This document shows, piece by piece, positions 45,833 through 55,292 of a stretch of DNA of 64,000 bases. The position numbers and the translations under genes were made by a program. Each line of letters starts with the position of its first letter. Position 1 is the first letter of the stretch. Source of the DNA: Allomuricauda sp. NBRC 101325 (lineage in GTDB: Bacteria; Bacteroidota; Bacteroidia; Flavobacteriales; Flavobacteriaceae); assembly GCF_030268205.1 (NCBI RefSeq), contig NZ_BSQF01000001.1, positions 602,649 through 666,648 on the forward strand, read 5' to 3'. A model generated the notes under the pieces. The model had not been told where the DNA came from. It did not search any database and saw nothing but the letters and a program-made list of their open reading frames with translations.

Positions 45833-46327
45833 ATGGAAACCGTAAAAGCAAAAAACAAAACTTTCAAAAAATTAGGATTTACATACTTGGAAACTGCCGA
45901 AATAGTGGTTGCACTAAATACACTGTTGGCCAATTATCAAGTTTTTTACAATAAGCTCAGAAACTTTCATTGGAATATTGAAGGTCCCGAGTTCTTTGAA
46001 CTTCATGAGGAGTTTGAAAACGAATACAACACTACCAAAAAGAACATTGATATTGTCGCAGAACGCATTCGCGTTTTTGGGGTAAAACCAAATTTCACCC
46101 TAAAAAAGACATTGGAGCTTTCCGATTTAGAGGAACCTACCATGGAGCTTTCTGCTATTGAAATGGTAAGAGAAGTGCTTAGGGATTTTGAAACTATGCA
46201 CAATAATATGTTAGATGGAATTAATGCCTCTTTGGAAACTGGCGATGTAGTAACAGAGCAAATCTTAACCGATTTCCTAACTCATTTGGAGAAAAGAAAT
46301 TGGATGTTCACTTCTTATCTTAAATAA
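45833..46327 (+). CDS. dps: Dps-type DNA-protecting ferritin-like protein
   Basis: 164 aa from ATG 45833 (an upstream ATG at 45794 adds 13 residues of low support). Dps fold: 'LLANYQVFYNKLRNFHWNIE' and 'FFELHEEFENEYN' hold the inter-subunit ferroxidase residues (His, His, Asp/Glu), then 'IVAERIRVFG', 'FETMHNNM'. Stores iron and detoxifies peroxide, normally induced in stationary phase or by oxidative stress. Followed 49 bp later by a small secreted-protein gene on the same strand. Confidence 0.92.
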   Translation: METVKAKNKTFKKLGFTYLETAEIVVALNTLLANYQVFYNKLRNFHWNIEGPEFFELHEEFENEYNTTKKNIDIVAERIRVFGVKPNFTLKKTLELSDLEEPTMELSAIEMVREVLRDFETMHNNMLDGINASLETGDVVTEQILTDFLTHLEKRNWMFTSYLK

Positions 46328-46376
46328 GAACACTTGAACCACATAAAATAAAATCATTAACTATAAAATATTAAAT

Positions 46377-46844
46377 ATGAAAACACTCATTGCACTATTA
46401 TCGTTATGTCTGTTAACTGGAATTTACAGTTACGGACAATCTAACAATGGAATCATGAACGCTTCCATCAACAAGACCTTTTCCGTTGAAAAAAATGGAA
46501 CCGAGTTTCCATATCACGTAAAGGTGATGGAACACCGCAAGTATCCCATGGATTTGAAAAACAAGAATGAAAATGGAATCAACAAAAACCGCGATACAAA
46601 GGCTGCAGAAGTCGTAAAGCTTATTGCTGTTGACTCTAACAACGATGACAATTACGAACACTACATGGTATTAAAATACCACAAGACGGTGACGGATAAT
46701 TTTAAAGTTGTTCCAACTGATAAAGGTTTCGCCGTAAAAGTGGACGACAAAACCATGGAATACTTTGTTGACGAGGGAATTTATTTCATCAACAATAAAG
46801 ACCAAGATTTCTTTATGATCGAAGAGTTTAAAGAAATAGGATAA
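46377..46844 (+). CDS. Small secreted protein, unknown function
   Basis: 155 aa. Signal peptide 'LIALLSLCLLTGIYSYGQ'. The mature part is beta-rich and polar ('VEKNGTEFPYHVKVMEHRKY', 'GFAVKVDDKTMEYFVDEG'). No domain recognised. Same strand as dps and close behind it; ends before a good terminator, so the two may form one transcript. Confidence 0.72.
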   Translation: MKTLIALLSLCLLTGIYSYGQSNNGIMNASINKTFSVEKNGTEFPYHVKVMEHRKYPMDLKNKNENGINKNRDTKAAEVVKLIAVDSNNDDNYEHYMVLKYHKTVTDNFKVVPTDKGFAVKVDDKTMEYFVDEGIYFINNKDQDFFMIEEFKEIG

Positions 46845-46874
46845 CCTAAGGTTTCATTTTTTGATTGACGAAGG

Positions 46875-46899
46875 GTCGGGGAATTTCCCCGACTTTTTT
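46875..46899 (+). terminator. Rho-independent terminator after secreted-protein gene
   Basis: GTCGGGGA (46875-46882) pairs with TCCCCGAC (46886-46893) over a 3-nt loop, followed by six Ts. Confidence 0.9.
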
Positions 46900-46900
46900 G

Positions 46901-46934
46901 TTTGTAAAAATGGCATTAAATACTCCTATCTTTG
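46901..46934 (+). promoter_or_regulatory. Promoter of GNAT gene (TTTG-N22-TATCTTTG)
   Basis: TTTG at 46901-46904, 22-nt spacer, TATCTTTG at 46927-46934 (full match), 18 bp upstream of the ATG. It starts directly after the preceding terminator. Confidence 0.7.
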
Positions 46935-46951
46935 AACACTAAACGCTATAT

Positions 46952-47554
46952 ATGGAATCTTGGTTACAACCCCTTGAACTTGAGGGCAACCTTGTAAAGC
47001 TTGTCCCACTTCAAAAAACACATAAAGTGGATTTGGTTTTTGCCGCTTCAGATGGCAATCTATGGGAGCTTTGGTATACTTCTGTTCCCTCCCCAAAAAC
47101 CATGGATTCTTACTTGGACACCGCACTTGCAGAGCAAAGTTTAGGTAAATCACTCCCTTTTACCATCATTGACAAAAGAACGAATACGGTAGTTGGTACC
47201 ACTCGTTATTTGAATGTTGATGCAACGAACAAGCGAGTGGAAATTGGCGCCACCTGGTATGCCAAAAAAGTGCAACGCACTGGACTAAACACAGAATGCA
47301 AATACCTATTGTTGAAATACGCCTTTGAACATTTAAACTGCATTGCAGTTGAATTCCGAACCCATTTTCATAACCACCGTTCCAGAAATGCGATTTTGCG
47401 ATTGGGCGCCAAACAAGATGGTATTTTAAGAAACCACCGTTTGGATGAAGCAGGAAACATACGTGATACGGTTGTCTTCTCCATTTTGGATAGTGAATGG
47501 AAAACGGTAAAAACATCCTTGGAGTTTAAGATGAAAAGAGGTTCCAATTACTAG
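46952..47554 (+). CDS. GNAT N-acetyltransferase, RimJ/RimL-like
   Basis: 200 aa. 'LEGNLVKLVPLQKTHKVDL' start, 'KRVEIGATWYAKKVQRTGLN' and 'CIAVEFRTHFHNHRSRNAIL', 'RLGAKQDGILRNH' are the RimJ/RimL-type blocks seen in ribosomal-protein or small-molecule N-acetyltransferases. Substrate unknown. Its TAG stop and the stop of the convergent glycerate kinase share CTAG at 47551-47554. Confidence 0.87.
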   Translation: MESWLQPLELEGNLVKLVPLQKTHKVDLVFAASDGNLWELWYTSVPSPKTMDSYLDTALAEQSLGKSLPFTIIDKRTNTVVGTTRYLNVDATNKRVEIGATWYAKKVQRTGLNTECKYLLLKYAFEHLNCIAVEFRTHFHNHRSRNAILRLGAKQDGILRNHRLDEAGNIRDTVVFSILDSEWKTVKTSLEFKMKRGSNY

Positions 47555-48687
47555 AGCATACTTCGCTTTAAAAGTCGGGCGAAATTATAGGCCGCCAATT
47601 CCAAATTTTGAACCGTATTGGCCTTCGCATCGTCCAAATTTCCGATTTGATTAAGAATGGATACAGCATAATCTAAACCCAGGGATTCCATTTGATCCAG
47701 GTTCACATCCACTGAACCACAAAAAGCGGCAACGGGAACTTGATTTTGGTTCGCTGCTTTAATGACACCATTTATGGTCTTGCCCGATAGGGTTTGTCCA
47801 TCCAATTGCCCTTCTCCTGTAATTACCCAATCGGCACCTTTCAAAACTTGCTCAAATTGAGCCATTTCCATCACCAAATCTACCCCAGAGACCAATTCTG
47901 CGTTTAAAAACACAACGGCACCGCCTCCAAGACCACCTGCTGCACCCGCACCTTGAATTTGTTGCACATCGATGTTAAAAGTGGAATGCAATACTCGGGC
48001 AAAATGTTTCAATCCCTGATCCAAAATAGCTACTTCTTCAACCGAAGCTCCTTTTTGAGGCCCATAAACATGTGCAGCTCCTTGATTTCCATAAAATGGG
48101 TTGGTCACATCGCAAGCGACTTCAATTTTAACTTCTTTTAATTTAGGATGTACTTGGTCAGCATTAATTGTAAAAACTTGACTTAAATGCTTACCCACAG
48201 GTTCCAAAACTTGACCTTCCTTATCCAAAAACTCAAATCCCAAAGCGGCGGCCATACCCATACCACCATCGTTGGTGGCACTTCCTCCAATACCCAACAC
48301 AATGTGTTTGGCTCCCTTTTCCAAGGCATCCACAATCATTTCACCCGTACCAAATGTGGTGGTGTGCATGCAGTTCATTTCCCATTTATGGAGCAATTTA
48401 TAGCCTGAAGCTTCCGACATTTCAATAAATGCCGTCTGTTGGTCAGCGGAAAGTAAATAAGGCACAGTAATCTCTCTAAAAAAAGGGTCTTTAACTTTTG
48501 TGGAAACCACCGAAGCATTCAAATAATCCTTTACTACATCAATGGTTCCATCGCCACCATCGGCCAAAGGTCTGCTGACAATTTCCGCATTTGGAATAAC
48601 TTTTTGGATGCCGCGGGCAACTATTACACAAAATTCACGTCCTGTTAACGAGCCTTTATATTTATCGGGTGCCAAAATAAATTTCAT
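47551..48687 (-). CDS. Glycerate kinase (GlxK/GarK type)
   Basis: 378 aa. 'ILAPDKYKGSLTG' at the N-terminus, 'SRPLADGGDGTIDVV', 'IVLGIGGSATNDGGMGMAAALG' (split), 'GAGAAGGLGGG', and 'DWVITGEGQLDGQTLSGKTI' are diagnostic of the class that phosphorylates glycerate, feeding photorespiration-like or glyoxylate-derived carbon into glycolysis. Which phosphate (2- or 3-) is made cannot be told. Confidence 0.95.
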   Translation of the reverse strand: MKFILAPDKYKGSLTGREFCVIVARGIQKVIPNAEIVSRPLADGGDGTIDVVKDYLNASVVSTKVKDPFFREITVPYLLSADQQTAFIEMSEASGYKLLHKWEMNCMHTTTFGTGEMIVDALEKGAKHIVLGIGGSATNDGGMGMAAALGFEFLDKEGQVLEPVGKHLSQVFTINADQVHPKLKEVKIEVACDVTNPFYGNQGAAHVYGPQKGASVEEVAILDQGLKHFARVLHSTFNIDVQQIQGAGAAGGLGGGAVVFLNAELVSGVDLVMEMAQFEQVLKGADWVITGEGQLDGQTLSGKTINGVIKAANQNQVPVAAFCGSVDVNLDQMESLGLDYAVSILNQIGNLDDAKANTVQNLELAAYNFARLLKRSML

Positions 48688-48766
48688 CTTTACAATGTAC
48701 TCAAGTTAATCGAGTTAATCCAGAAATTTAGCTGCATTAATGATTGAATTCTAAAACGGCACAGGT

Positions 48767-48797
48767 TTTGAATGTAAGGTCGAAGTATTTACATTTA
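48767..48797 (+). promoter_or_regulatory. Promoter of SIMPL-domain gene
   Basis: TTTG at 48767-48770, 19-nt spacer, TACATTTA at 48790-48797 (7 of 8 match), 14 bp upstream of the ATG. Confidence 0.5.
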
Positions 48798-48810
48798 ATC
48801 AAATTACATT

Positions 48811-49506
48811 ATGAAAAAGACTATTCTATTTATAGCAACCGCATTGTTCACAACTGCAATATTTGCCCAATCCAAGAACTTTTTGGATACCCCTTATTTG
48901 GAAACTACGGCCCAGGTAGACACTTTGGTTACCCCTGATAAAATCTATTTGAGCATTATTATTCAGGAAAAAGACACCAAAGGAAAAGTTTCGGTGGAAG
49001 AGCAGGAAAACAAAATGGCGGCGAAGTTAAAAGCATTGGGCATTGATCTTGACAAGCAATTGGTGATCAAAGATATGGGCAGTAACTTTAAAAAATACTT
49101 TCTGCGTCAGCAAGAAGTACTCAAAAGCAAGCAATATTCTTTGTTGGTCTATTCTGGAAAAGAATTGGGCGAGGTTATGGTCGCTTTGGAACAGTTAGAA
49201 ATTGCCAACACTTCCATTGAAAAGGTAGAGTATTCCAAAATGGAGGAACTGGAACTGGAACTTAAGACAAAAGCTGTACTAAAAGCCAAACAAAAAGCGG
49301 TGGCATTGTCAAAGCCATTGGGACAAAAAGTGGGAATGGCGGTTCATATTGTGGATAATTCCCAACCTTACTATCCAAGATATGATGCTGTTCCGATGAT
49401 GGAAATGAAGGCCGTATCTTCTAGAAATCAAGCTCCTTTGGATATTGATTTTGAGAAAATAAAAGTGGAAACTTCAGTCAACATCAAGTTTGCTTTAACT
49501 AATTAA
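48811..49506 (+). CDS. SIMPL (DUF541) domain protein, secreted
   Basis: 231 aa. Signal peptide 'TILFIATALFTTAIFAQ', then a SIMPL domain ('VDTLVTPDKIYLSIIIQEKD', 'KAKQKAVALSKPLGQKVGM', 'KVETSVNIKFAL'). Such periplasmic/surface proteins form oligomeric assemblies in other bacteria (BP26-like); role here unknown. Followed by the DUF6265 gene 33 bp downstream. Confidence 0.85.
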   Translation: MKKTILFIATALFTTAIFAQSKNFLDTPYLETTAQVDTLVTPDKIYLSIIIQEKDTKGKVSVEEQENKMAAKLKALGIDLDKQLVIKDMGSNFKKYFLRQQEVLKSKQYSLLVYSGKELGEVMVALEQLEIANTSIEKVEYSKMEELELELKTKAVLKAKQKAVALSKPLGQKVGMAVHIVDNSQPYYPRYDAVPMMEMKAVSSRNQAPLDIDFEKIKVETSVNIKFALTN

Positions 49507-49539
49507 GTAAATTACCTCATCAATCAAAAAACACCCATT

Positions 49540-50028
49540 ATGAAACCCATTACATTTTTAATGCTGCTTTGTGTAGGCATTGTTTCGGCACAACAAACTC
49601 TTTCACTGCCTGAAGGCGATACTTCTCCAAAGGCAAATTTGGAGCAAGTTGCTTGGATCGAGGGACATTGGAAGGGAGAAGCATTTGGAGGTATTGCTGA
49701 AGAAATTTGGTCTCCTCCTTTGGGCAATTCCATGATGTTTGTGTTCCGATTGGTAAACGATGGCAAGGTATCTTTCTATGAATCGGGGCATATTCAGCAA
49801 GTGGATGAAACCCTCATTTTGCAACTCAAACATTTTGATGGCAACATGAGAGGTTGGGAAGAAAAAGATAAGACCATTGACTTCAAATTGGTAAAAATTG
49901 AGCCCAACAAAGTCTATTTTGATGGTTTTACTATTGAGAGAATCAATGAAAATCAAATAGATATGTGGGTGCTTATTGAATCCGAAGGGACCACTGAAGA
50001 AGTCCAATTTGTATATAAACGCGTTTAA
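49540..50028 (+). CDS. DUF6265 family secreted protein
   Basis: 162 aa. Signal peptide 'ITFLMLLCVGIVSA', then a small lipocalin-like beta-barrel: 'AWIEGHWKGEAFGGIAEEIW', 'MMFVFRLVNDGKVSFYES', 'ILQLKHFDGNM', typical of DUF6265. Function unknown. Convergent with tetR (6-bp gap). Confidence 0.82.
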   Translation: MKPITFLMLLCVGIVSAQQTLSLPEGDTSPKANLEQVAWIEGHWKGEAFGGIAEEIWSPPLGNSMMFVFRLVNDGKVSFYESGHIQQVDETLILQLKHFDGNMRGWEEKDKTIDFKLVKIEPNKVYFDGFTIERINENQIDMWVLIESEGTTEEVQFVYKRV

Positions 50029-50034
50029 GCAAGC

Positions 50035-50616
50035 TTAATCCAAAACGGATAAGCCAGATTTTACAAGTTTCCGAAGCTTGATCGGATCGGAATCCACTTT
50101 GGCCATTACTTGCAGACCACTGAACAAGGCAAAAAGCATGGTCCCGATACTGTCCGCATCTTTAGATGCGTCAATTTCTCCAGATTCAATCCCTTTTCTA
50201 ATATGCTCAATAAAAAGGTTTTCGGCATTTTCCTTGTTCTTTCGCAAAGCGTCGTGAATAGCCTCATCCCCTGGAATAAGCTCCGTAGTGGTGTTCACCA
50301 CAAAACATCCTTTTTGGGCCTGATCTAACTGTGCTTTTTCAATAGCATTTTCAAATAGCCTACAAAAACCAGCTTTAACAGAATTCTCATTTTCAAAAGT
50401 GGCACGAACCTCTTCACTGCTTTGTTTACGGTAATGTTCAAAAACTTTATTGAACAACTCTTCTTTGCCACCAAATGTATCGTACAAACTGGCCCTATTG
50501 ATGCCCAAACAGGTCACCAAATTCTGAATTGAAGTGGCATGGAACCCTCTTTCCCAAAAGAGTTCCATAGCCTTTTTCAATATTTCCTCTTCATTAAATT
50601 GCTTTGTTCTAGGCAT
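50035..50616 (-). CDS. TetR/AcrR-family transcriptional regulator
   Basis: 193 aa. N-terminal helix-turn-helix: 'ILKKAMELFWERGFHATSIQ' and 'LGINRASLYDTFGGKEELFN'; C-terminal ligand-binding helices. Repressors of this shape act as dimers on 15-16 bp palindromes. Three matching palindromes are seen: one right upstream of this gene and two at the promoter of the SDR gene 750 bp away on the same strand. It follows the SDR gene by 38 bp but has its own promoter, so it is likely autoregulated. Inducer unknown. Confidence 0.93.
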   Translation of the reverse strand: MPRTKQFNEEEILKKAMELFWERGFHATSIQNLVTCLGINRASLYDTFGGKEELFNKVFEHYRKQSSEEVRATFENENSVKAGFCRLFENAIEKAQLDQAQKGCFVVNTTTELIPGDEAIHDALRKNKENAENLFIEHIRKGIESGEIDASKDADSIGTMLFALFSGLQVMAKVDSDPIKLRKLVKSGLSVLD

Positions 50617-50621
50617 TCATC

Positions 50622-50637
50622 TGGAATAATTGTTCCA
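50622..50637 (-). promoter_or_regulatory. TetR operator O1 at tetR promoter
   Basis: TGGAATAATTGTTCCA, 16-bp near-palindrome (GGAA...TTCC), 5 bp upstream of the tetR ATG and overlapping its -7 element by 2 bp. Matches O2 and O3. Confidence 0.7.
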
Positions 50638-50670
50638 AATTTATCCAAAAAAATTTACACTTGAGCCAAA
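50636..50670 (-). promoter_or_regulatory. tetR promoter (TTTG-N23-TAAATTTG)
   Basis: On the minus strand TTTG (50670-50667), 23-nt spacer, TAAATTTG (50643-50636), full -7 match. The -33 element lies in the last codons of the SDR gene. Confidence 0.6.
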
Positions 50671-51404
50671 CCGCCATCAACTGGAATCTCTGCTCCCGTA
50701 ATAAAACTACTATCGGAGGATGCCAAGAACAATGCTGTTGACGCTATTTCCCCTGAGTTACCATATCTTCCCAATGAGACCATGGAAGGGAACGATTCAG
50801 CCATTTCATCAAATGACTCCTTTGGCATATTGTGCTTATCATAAATAGGAGTTTCTATTGGTCCTGGGGCTATCGCATTCACACGAATTCCTTTAGGACC
50901 AAATTCGGAGGCCAACGTACGGACCAATGATCGCAGGGCTGCTTTACTTGAAGCATAGGCAGCCAACCCTGGAAAACCTTTGACATTTACCACAGAGGTG
51001 TTAAAAATAATGCTCGCACCTTCATTCAAAAAATGGTAAGCTTCCTTAACGGTAAACAAAGGACCTTTTACATTCACATCGTATACTTCGTCAAAAATAG
51101 TCTCGGTTAGGGCTTCAATCGGTTCTAAACGTAGAATTCCTGCATTCAGGAAAAGAATATCGATTTGTCCAAAAGCCTCTACAGTTTTTGAAATCAATTC
51201 GGCACTGTCTTCAGAACTTGAGGCTTCTGCTTTTACCAATAGATAATCGCCTTTCAATTCACTTTTTAAGGCATCCAATTTTTCTTGGTTCCTACCCGTA
51301 AGCACCACTTTTGCTCCTTCTTGAAGATATTTTTTGGCTGTTTCCAACCCCATTCCACTTGTTGCGCCGGTAACTATGGCGACTTTTCCTTCTAATTTGT
51401 TCAT
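50655..51404 (-). CDS. Short-chain dehydrogenase/reductase (SDR)
   Basis: 249 aa from the ATG at 51404; a longer frame from 51452 would include the operator region and is rejected. Classical SDR: 'KVAIVTGATSGMGLETAKKY' (NAD(P) TGxxxGxG), 'LFLNAGI' (NAG), Ser in 'IIFNTSVVNVKG', Tyr-x3-Lys in 'AAYASSKAALRSLVRTLA', and 'PGPIETPIY'. Substrate unknown. Two TetR operators flank its -7 element, so it is probably the regulator's main target. Confidence 0.93.
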   Translation of the reverse strand: MNKLEGKVAIVTGATSGMGLETAKKYLQEGAKVVLTGRNQEKLDALKSELKGDYLLVKAEASSSEDSAELISKTVEAFGQIDILFLNAGILRLEPIEALTETIFDEVYDVNVKGPLFTVKEAYHFLNEGASIIFNTSVVNVKGFPGLAAYASSKAALRSLVRTLASEFGPKGIRVNAIAPGPIETPIYDKHNMPKESFDEMAESFPSMVSLGRYGNSGEIASTALFLASSDSSFITGAEIPVDGGLAQV

Positions 51405-51430
51405 GATGATTTTGATTGTTAGATTAATAT

Positions 51431-51446
51431 TAGAACGATTGTTCCA
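51431..51446 (-). promoter_or_regulatory. TetR operator O2 at SDR promoter
   Basis: TAGAACGATTGTTCCA, 16 bp, at the expected transcription start of the SDR gene, 44 bp from O3 (about four helical turns). Confidence 0.72.
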
Positions 51447-51449
51447 ATA

Positions 51450-51457
51450 CAAATCTA
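51450..51457 (-). promoter_or_regulatory. SDR gene -7 element
   Basis: TAGATTTG on the minus strand (full match to TAnnTTTG), lying between operators O2 and O3. Confidence 0.6.
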
Positions 51458-51474
51458 TTTATTTTGGAACGTTT

Positions 51475-51490
51475 GTTCCGTTATAAATCA
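51475..51490 (-). promoter_or_regulatory. TetR operator O3 at SDR promoter
   Basis: TGGAACGTTTGTTCCG, 16 bp, over the -33 region of the SDR promoter; core GGAACGnTTGTTCC shared with O2. Confidence 0.72.
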
Positions 51491-51561
51491 TTATTTATCT
51501 TTTTATTAACAATGTGGAGGTGGTTTTGTATATTTCCGTAAGCTAATTCAACTCAACCAAA

Positions 51562-54500
51562 ATGAAACCAATTCAACTCCTTCTGGCGATGTTATTACTT
51601 TTTCCTTTCACAGGGGAAGCACAGCGCAGAAACAAAAAATCTGACGAACCTTCCATTGTTGTTAACGACTCCCTTTTTCCGGGATTAAAATGGAGAAACA
51701 TCGGCCCGTTTCGAGGTGGCCGTAGTGTTACCTCATCAGGTGTGGTTAAACAGCCTTACACTTACTATATGGGGACCACAGGTGGTGGCATCTGGAAAAC
51801 CACCGATGATGGTGTTACTTGGAACAATATTTCCGACGGATTTTTAAAAACAGGCACCGTAGGAGATATTGCCGTTTCCGAAAGCAATCCCAATTTGGTA
51901 ATTGCTGGAATGGGTGAGCATGCCGCCCGCGGGGTAATGACATCAATGGGAGACGGTGTTTACAAATCCACAGACGCTGGAAAAACATGGCAACATATTG
52001 GTTTGGATCATACACGCCATATTGGTGATGTCATAATCCATCCAACCAATCCCGATATCATTTTTGTTGCGGCACAAGGTGCCCAATATGGCCCTTCTGA
52101 GGATCGAGGGGTTTACCGTTCTACAAATGGTGGTGTCACTTGGGAAAAAGTGCTTTATGTAAATGACATTACAGGTGCCGTATCCTTAAGTATGGACATG
52201 AACAACCCATTGATTCTATATGCAGCCATGTGGCAGCACGAAAGAAAACCTTGGACCATTACTTCGGGAGGTGCTTCATCAGGATTTTACAAGTCGACCG
52301 ATGGAGGAACTACTTGGGACAAAATAGAAAAAGGGCTTCCAAAGGAATTTGGAAAATCAGGCATATCTGTTTCAAGAGCAAATTCCGAGGTGGTTTATGC
52401 CGTAATTGAGGCCGAAGGAGAACAAGGTGGTGTTTACAAAAGTGTAGATGCTGGAAAAACTTGGAGCCAAACGAGCAAAGACCGTATCAATATTGCACGT
52501 TCTTGGTACTACATGGAGATTTTTGCCGACACCCAAGATGAAAACACCGTTTACGTACTCAATGCCCCGGTGACCAAATCCATTGATGGTGGAAAAACCT
52601 TCACTCCTATCCCAGTTCCACATGGCGACAACCACGACCTTTGGATCCATCCAGAAAACAATCAGGTAATGATCAACTCCAACGATGGTGGCGCCAACGT
52701 GTCTAACAATGGAGGTAAAAGCTGGAGTTCACAGGAGTATCAACCCACTTCGCAATTTTATCGAGTGATCACAGACAATTTGGTACCCTACAATGTATAT
52801 GGCGGTCAACAAGACAATACATCTGTTTCCATTGCGAGTCGCACCCGCGACAATGGTATCGACTGGAAAGATTGGCATCCTGTTTCAGGCTGTGAAAGTG
52901 CCTATTTAGCTTTTGATCCCGACAATCCAGAGTATGTTTATGGGGGTTGCTATCAAGGCATCATTGAAAAATGGGTAAAAGCATCACATACTGCAAAGCC
53001 AATTCAAGAATATCCAGAATTGGGCTTGGGGAATATTCCGAAAGATTTCAAATTCAGATACAACTGGAATGCACCCATCATTAGCTCGCCACATGATAGA
53101 AACACCATTTACCATGCAGGTAATGTAGTTTTCAGAACTAAAGATGGTGGCTATACTTGGGATGTGGTAAGTCCAGATTTAACTCGCAACGAAATTGAAA
53201 AACAAGGCCCTGGAAGTGGTCCTTACACCAACGAAGCTGCAGGAGGCGAAAATTATAACACCATTATGTATTTGGTGGAATCTCCCCACGAAGAAGGAGT
53301 GCTTTATGCTGGTTCGGATGATGGATTGGTACACATTACCAAAAATGGTGGGGAATCTTGGGACAACATCACTCCTCCAAATATTAAAGAAGGCATCATT
53401 AACAGCATAGAAGTTTCCCCGCATGATGCGGCCACCGCTTACATTACTTTAATGCGCTATAAGTTCATGGATTTGGATACCTATATTTTCAAAACCACTG
53501 ATTATGGCCAAACCTGGACAAAAATTTCCAATGGAATCGATGGCGAGCACAACTTTGCCCGCGTAGTTCGCGAGGATAAAAAACAAAAAGGATTGTTGTA
53601 TGCCGGAACCGAGACAGGTTTGTTCGTTTCCTTGGATGATGGTCAACATTGGCAACCACTTCAATTGAATTTGCCCGTGGTTCCCATCAACGATTTGATC
53701 ATTCAAGATAACGATTTGGTGGCTGCCACGGCAGGTCGTGCATTTTGGATTTTGGATGATTTAGGAGCGATTCAAAGCAGTTTGACACTAGCATCTAAAT
53801 TGAGTATTGTAACTCCTAAAAACTCCTATCGTTTTTATAACGGAAGTTCTGATAATTATGTTCCAGGGGTAGGGCAAAACCCAAAATCTGGGGTAACTTT
53901 TGATTATTATTTGCCACAAAAATTAGACTCCACCGAACTTAAGTTGGAAGTGCTATCAGGTGGAAAAGTGATCAGAAGTTATTCCAATCAACCTCCAAAA
54001 GGTTTTAAAAGTTGGCCAGGTGGACCTTCCAAACCAGCAGTTTTACCTGCTAAAAAAGGGTACAACCGATTCACTTGGGATTTTTACCGTGAATCACCAC
54101 CTGCCATTGATGGCGTATTTGCCATGGATGGTTATAGTGGTTCGAGAGTTGCTCCAGGAACGTATACACTTCGTCTAACCTTAGGTGGAGAAACAGTGGA
54201 AACCAATGCTGTTGTTTTACCCGACCCATTGATTGAAGGAACTTCAGCCGATTATGCTGAGCAACAATCCTATTTGACCAAAATTGATGAAACCTTGGTG
54301 AACATGCACGATGCAGTAAACCAAATGCGCACTGCAAAAGGTCAGTTGGAGAAATACAAGGAATTGTTGAAGGACAATGAAGATGCCAAAGACCTTTTGG
54401 AAAATGGCGATAAATTATTGGAACGTATCTCCACTTGGGAGGAAAACTTGATTCAACCCAAACAAAAAACCTTCCAAGATGTGGTGAACTTCAGTAGTAA

Positions 54501-54711
54501 ACTGAATGCGGATTTTATGAACCTTAAGGGTTTTATTGATGTGGAAGAGCCTAAAGTAACAGGTGGTGCCAAAGAGCTTTATAAAGACTTGATGGCTGAA
54601 TGGAAAACCTATGAAGATGAGAAAACCGCTATTGTTGACGGGGAGATGAAGACCTACAACAATATGTTCAAAGCGTTGGATATACCCGCCATTATAATGA
54701 CTGGAAAGTAA
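51562..54711 (+). CDS. Sortilin/VPS10-like beta-propeller protein, secreted
   Basis: 1049 aa. Signal peptide '[18 protein letters not shown]'. Multiple BNR/Asp-box repeats of the form S-x-D-x-G-x-T-W ('[12 protein letters not shown]', '[12 protein letters not shown]', '[12 protein letters not shown]', '[12 protein letters not shown]', '[13 protein letters not shown]') in two propeller-like halves, and a helical C-terminal domain (from about residue 900, Lys/Glu-rich coiled coil). Matches the large VPS10/sortilin or glycosidase-like proteins common in Bacteroidota; no catalytic activity can be assigned. A near-consensus TATATTTC lies at 51529-51536. Confidence 0.88.
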   Translation: MKPIQLLLAMLLLFPFTGEAQRRNKKSDEPSIVVNDSLFPGLKWRNIGPFRGGRSVTSSGVVKQPYTYYMGTTGGGIWKTTDDGVTWNNISDGFLKTGTVGDIAVSESNPNLVIAGMGEHAARGVMTSMGDGVYKSTDAGKTWQHIGLDHTRHIGDVIIHPTNPDIIFVAAQGAQYGPSEDRGVYRSTNGGVTWEKVLYVNDITGAVSLSMDMNNPLILYAAMWQHERKPWTITSGGASSGFYKSTDGGTTWDKIEKGLPKEFGKSGISVSRANSEVVYAVIEAEGEQGGVYKSVDAGKTWSQTSKDRINIARSWYYMEIFADTQDENTVYVLNAPVTKSIDGGKTFTPIPVPHGDNHDLWIHPENNQVMINSNDGGANVSNNGGKSWSSQEYQPTSQFYRVITDNLVPYNVYGGQQDNTSVSIASRTRDNGIDWKDWHPVSGCESAYLAFDPDNPEYVYGGCYQGIIEKWVKASHTAKPIQEYPELGLGNIPKDFKFRYNWNAPIISSPHDRNTIYHAGNVVFRTKDGGYTWDVVSPDLTRNEIEKQGPGSGPYTNEAAGGENYNTIMYLVESPHEEGVLYAGSDDGLVHITKNGGESWDNITPPNIKEGIINSIEVSPHDAATAYITLMRYKFMDLDTYIFKTTDYGQTWTKISNGIDGEHNFARVVREDKKQKGLLYAGTETGLFVSLDDGQHWQPLQLNLPVVPINDLIIQDNDLVAATAGRAFWILDDLGAIQSSLTLASKLSIVTPKNSYRFYNGSSDNYVPGVGQNPKSGVTFDYYLPQKLDSTELKLEVLSGGKVIRSYSNQPPKGFKSWPGGPSKPAVLPAKKGYNRFTWDFYRESPPAIDGVFAMDGYSGSRVAPGTYTLRLTLGGETVETNAVVLPDPLIEGTSADYAEQQSYLTKIDETLVNMHDAVNQMRTAKGQLEKYKELLKDNEDAKDLLENGDKLLERISTWEENLIQPKQKTFQDVVNFSSKLNADFMNLKGFIDVEEPKVTGGAKELYKDLMAEWKTYEDEKTAIVDGEMKTYNNMFKALDIPAIIMTGK

Positions 54712-55283
54712 TGGAAAAACCCTTTTGGTTAGATCAGGAGTTCACAAAACAGGATTATTCGAAAGTAAAATTGCCCAAGGGTGATTACGAGAATTGCCGT
54801 TTTGTGGACTGCCTGTTCACCGAGGGGTATTTGGACAACCAAAATTTTGTGGAGTGCACTTTTGAAGGCTGCGATTTTACCAACTCCAATATTGCGCAAT
54901 CCATTTTTAACGATGTAACTTTTATAGGTTGCAAAATGGTCGGAGTCCAATTTGATTCGTGCAATCCCATTTTGTTATCCTTCAATTTTCAGGCTTGCAA
55001 CCTTTCCTTGGCTTCTTTTTATAACATGGACATTCCTAAAACCACATTTTTGGATTGCAAATTGCATCAAGTGGATTTTTCAGAAGCCCAATTGCCCAAA
55101 GCCGATTTTTCAAACAGTGATCTAGACAATGCCATATTTTCAAGTACCAACTTAGAGCAAGTTGACTTCTCTACTGCATTCAATTTCAACATAGATCCTA
55201 CCCAAAATAAAATTAAAAAAGCAAAGTTCAGCAAAGACGGATTGATCGGTTTATTAAAAAAGTATGATATTGTAGTTACCTAA
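54711..55283 (+). CDS. Pentapeptide-repeat protein
   Basis: 190 aa. Repeats A(D/N)LxX / xFxxC type across residues about 25-165: 'CRFVDCLFTEGYLDNQNFVE', 'CDFTNSNIAQSIFNDVTFIG', 'ADFSNSDLDNAIFSSTNLEQ'. Forms a right-handed beta-helix as in Qnr/MfpA proteins, some of which protect DNA gyrase; that role is not claimed here. Its ATG shares one base with the stop of the preceding gene, so the two are coupled. Confidence 0.92.
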   Translation: MEKPFWLDQEFTKQDYSKVKLPKGDYENCRFVDCLFTEGYLDNQNFVECTFEGCDFTNSNIAQSIFNDVTFIGCKMVGVQFDSCNPILLSFNFQACNLSLASFYNMDIPKTTFLDCKLHQVDFSEAQLPKADFSNSDLDNAIFSSTNLEQVDFSTAFNFNIDPTQNKIKKAKFSKDGLIGLLKKYDIVVT

Positions 55284-55292
55284 TCTTATGCT

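Noticed and set aside
54711..55283. Pentapeptide protein as a quinolone-resistance (Qnr) determinant
   Set aside because: The repeat fold alone does not show gyrase protection, and the repeats are too divergent to assign it.
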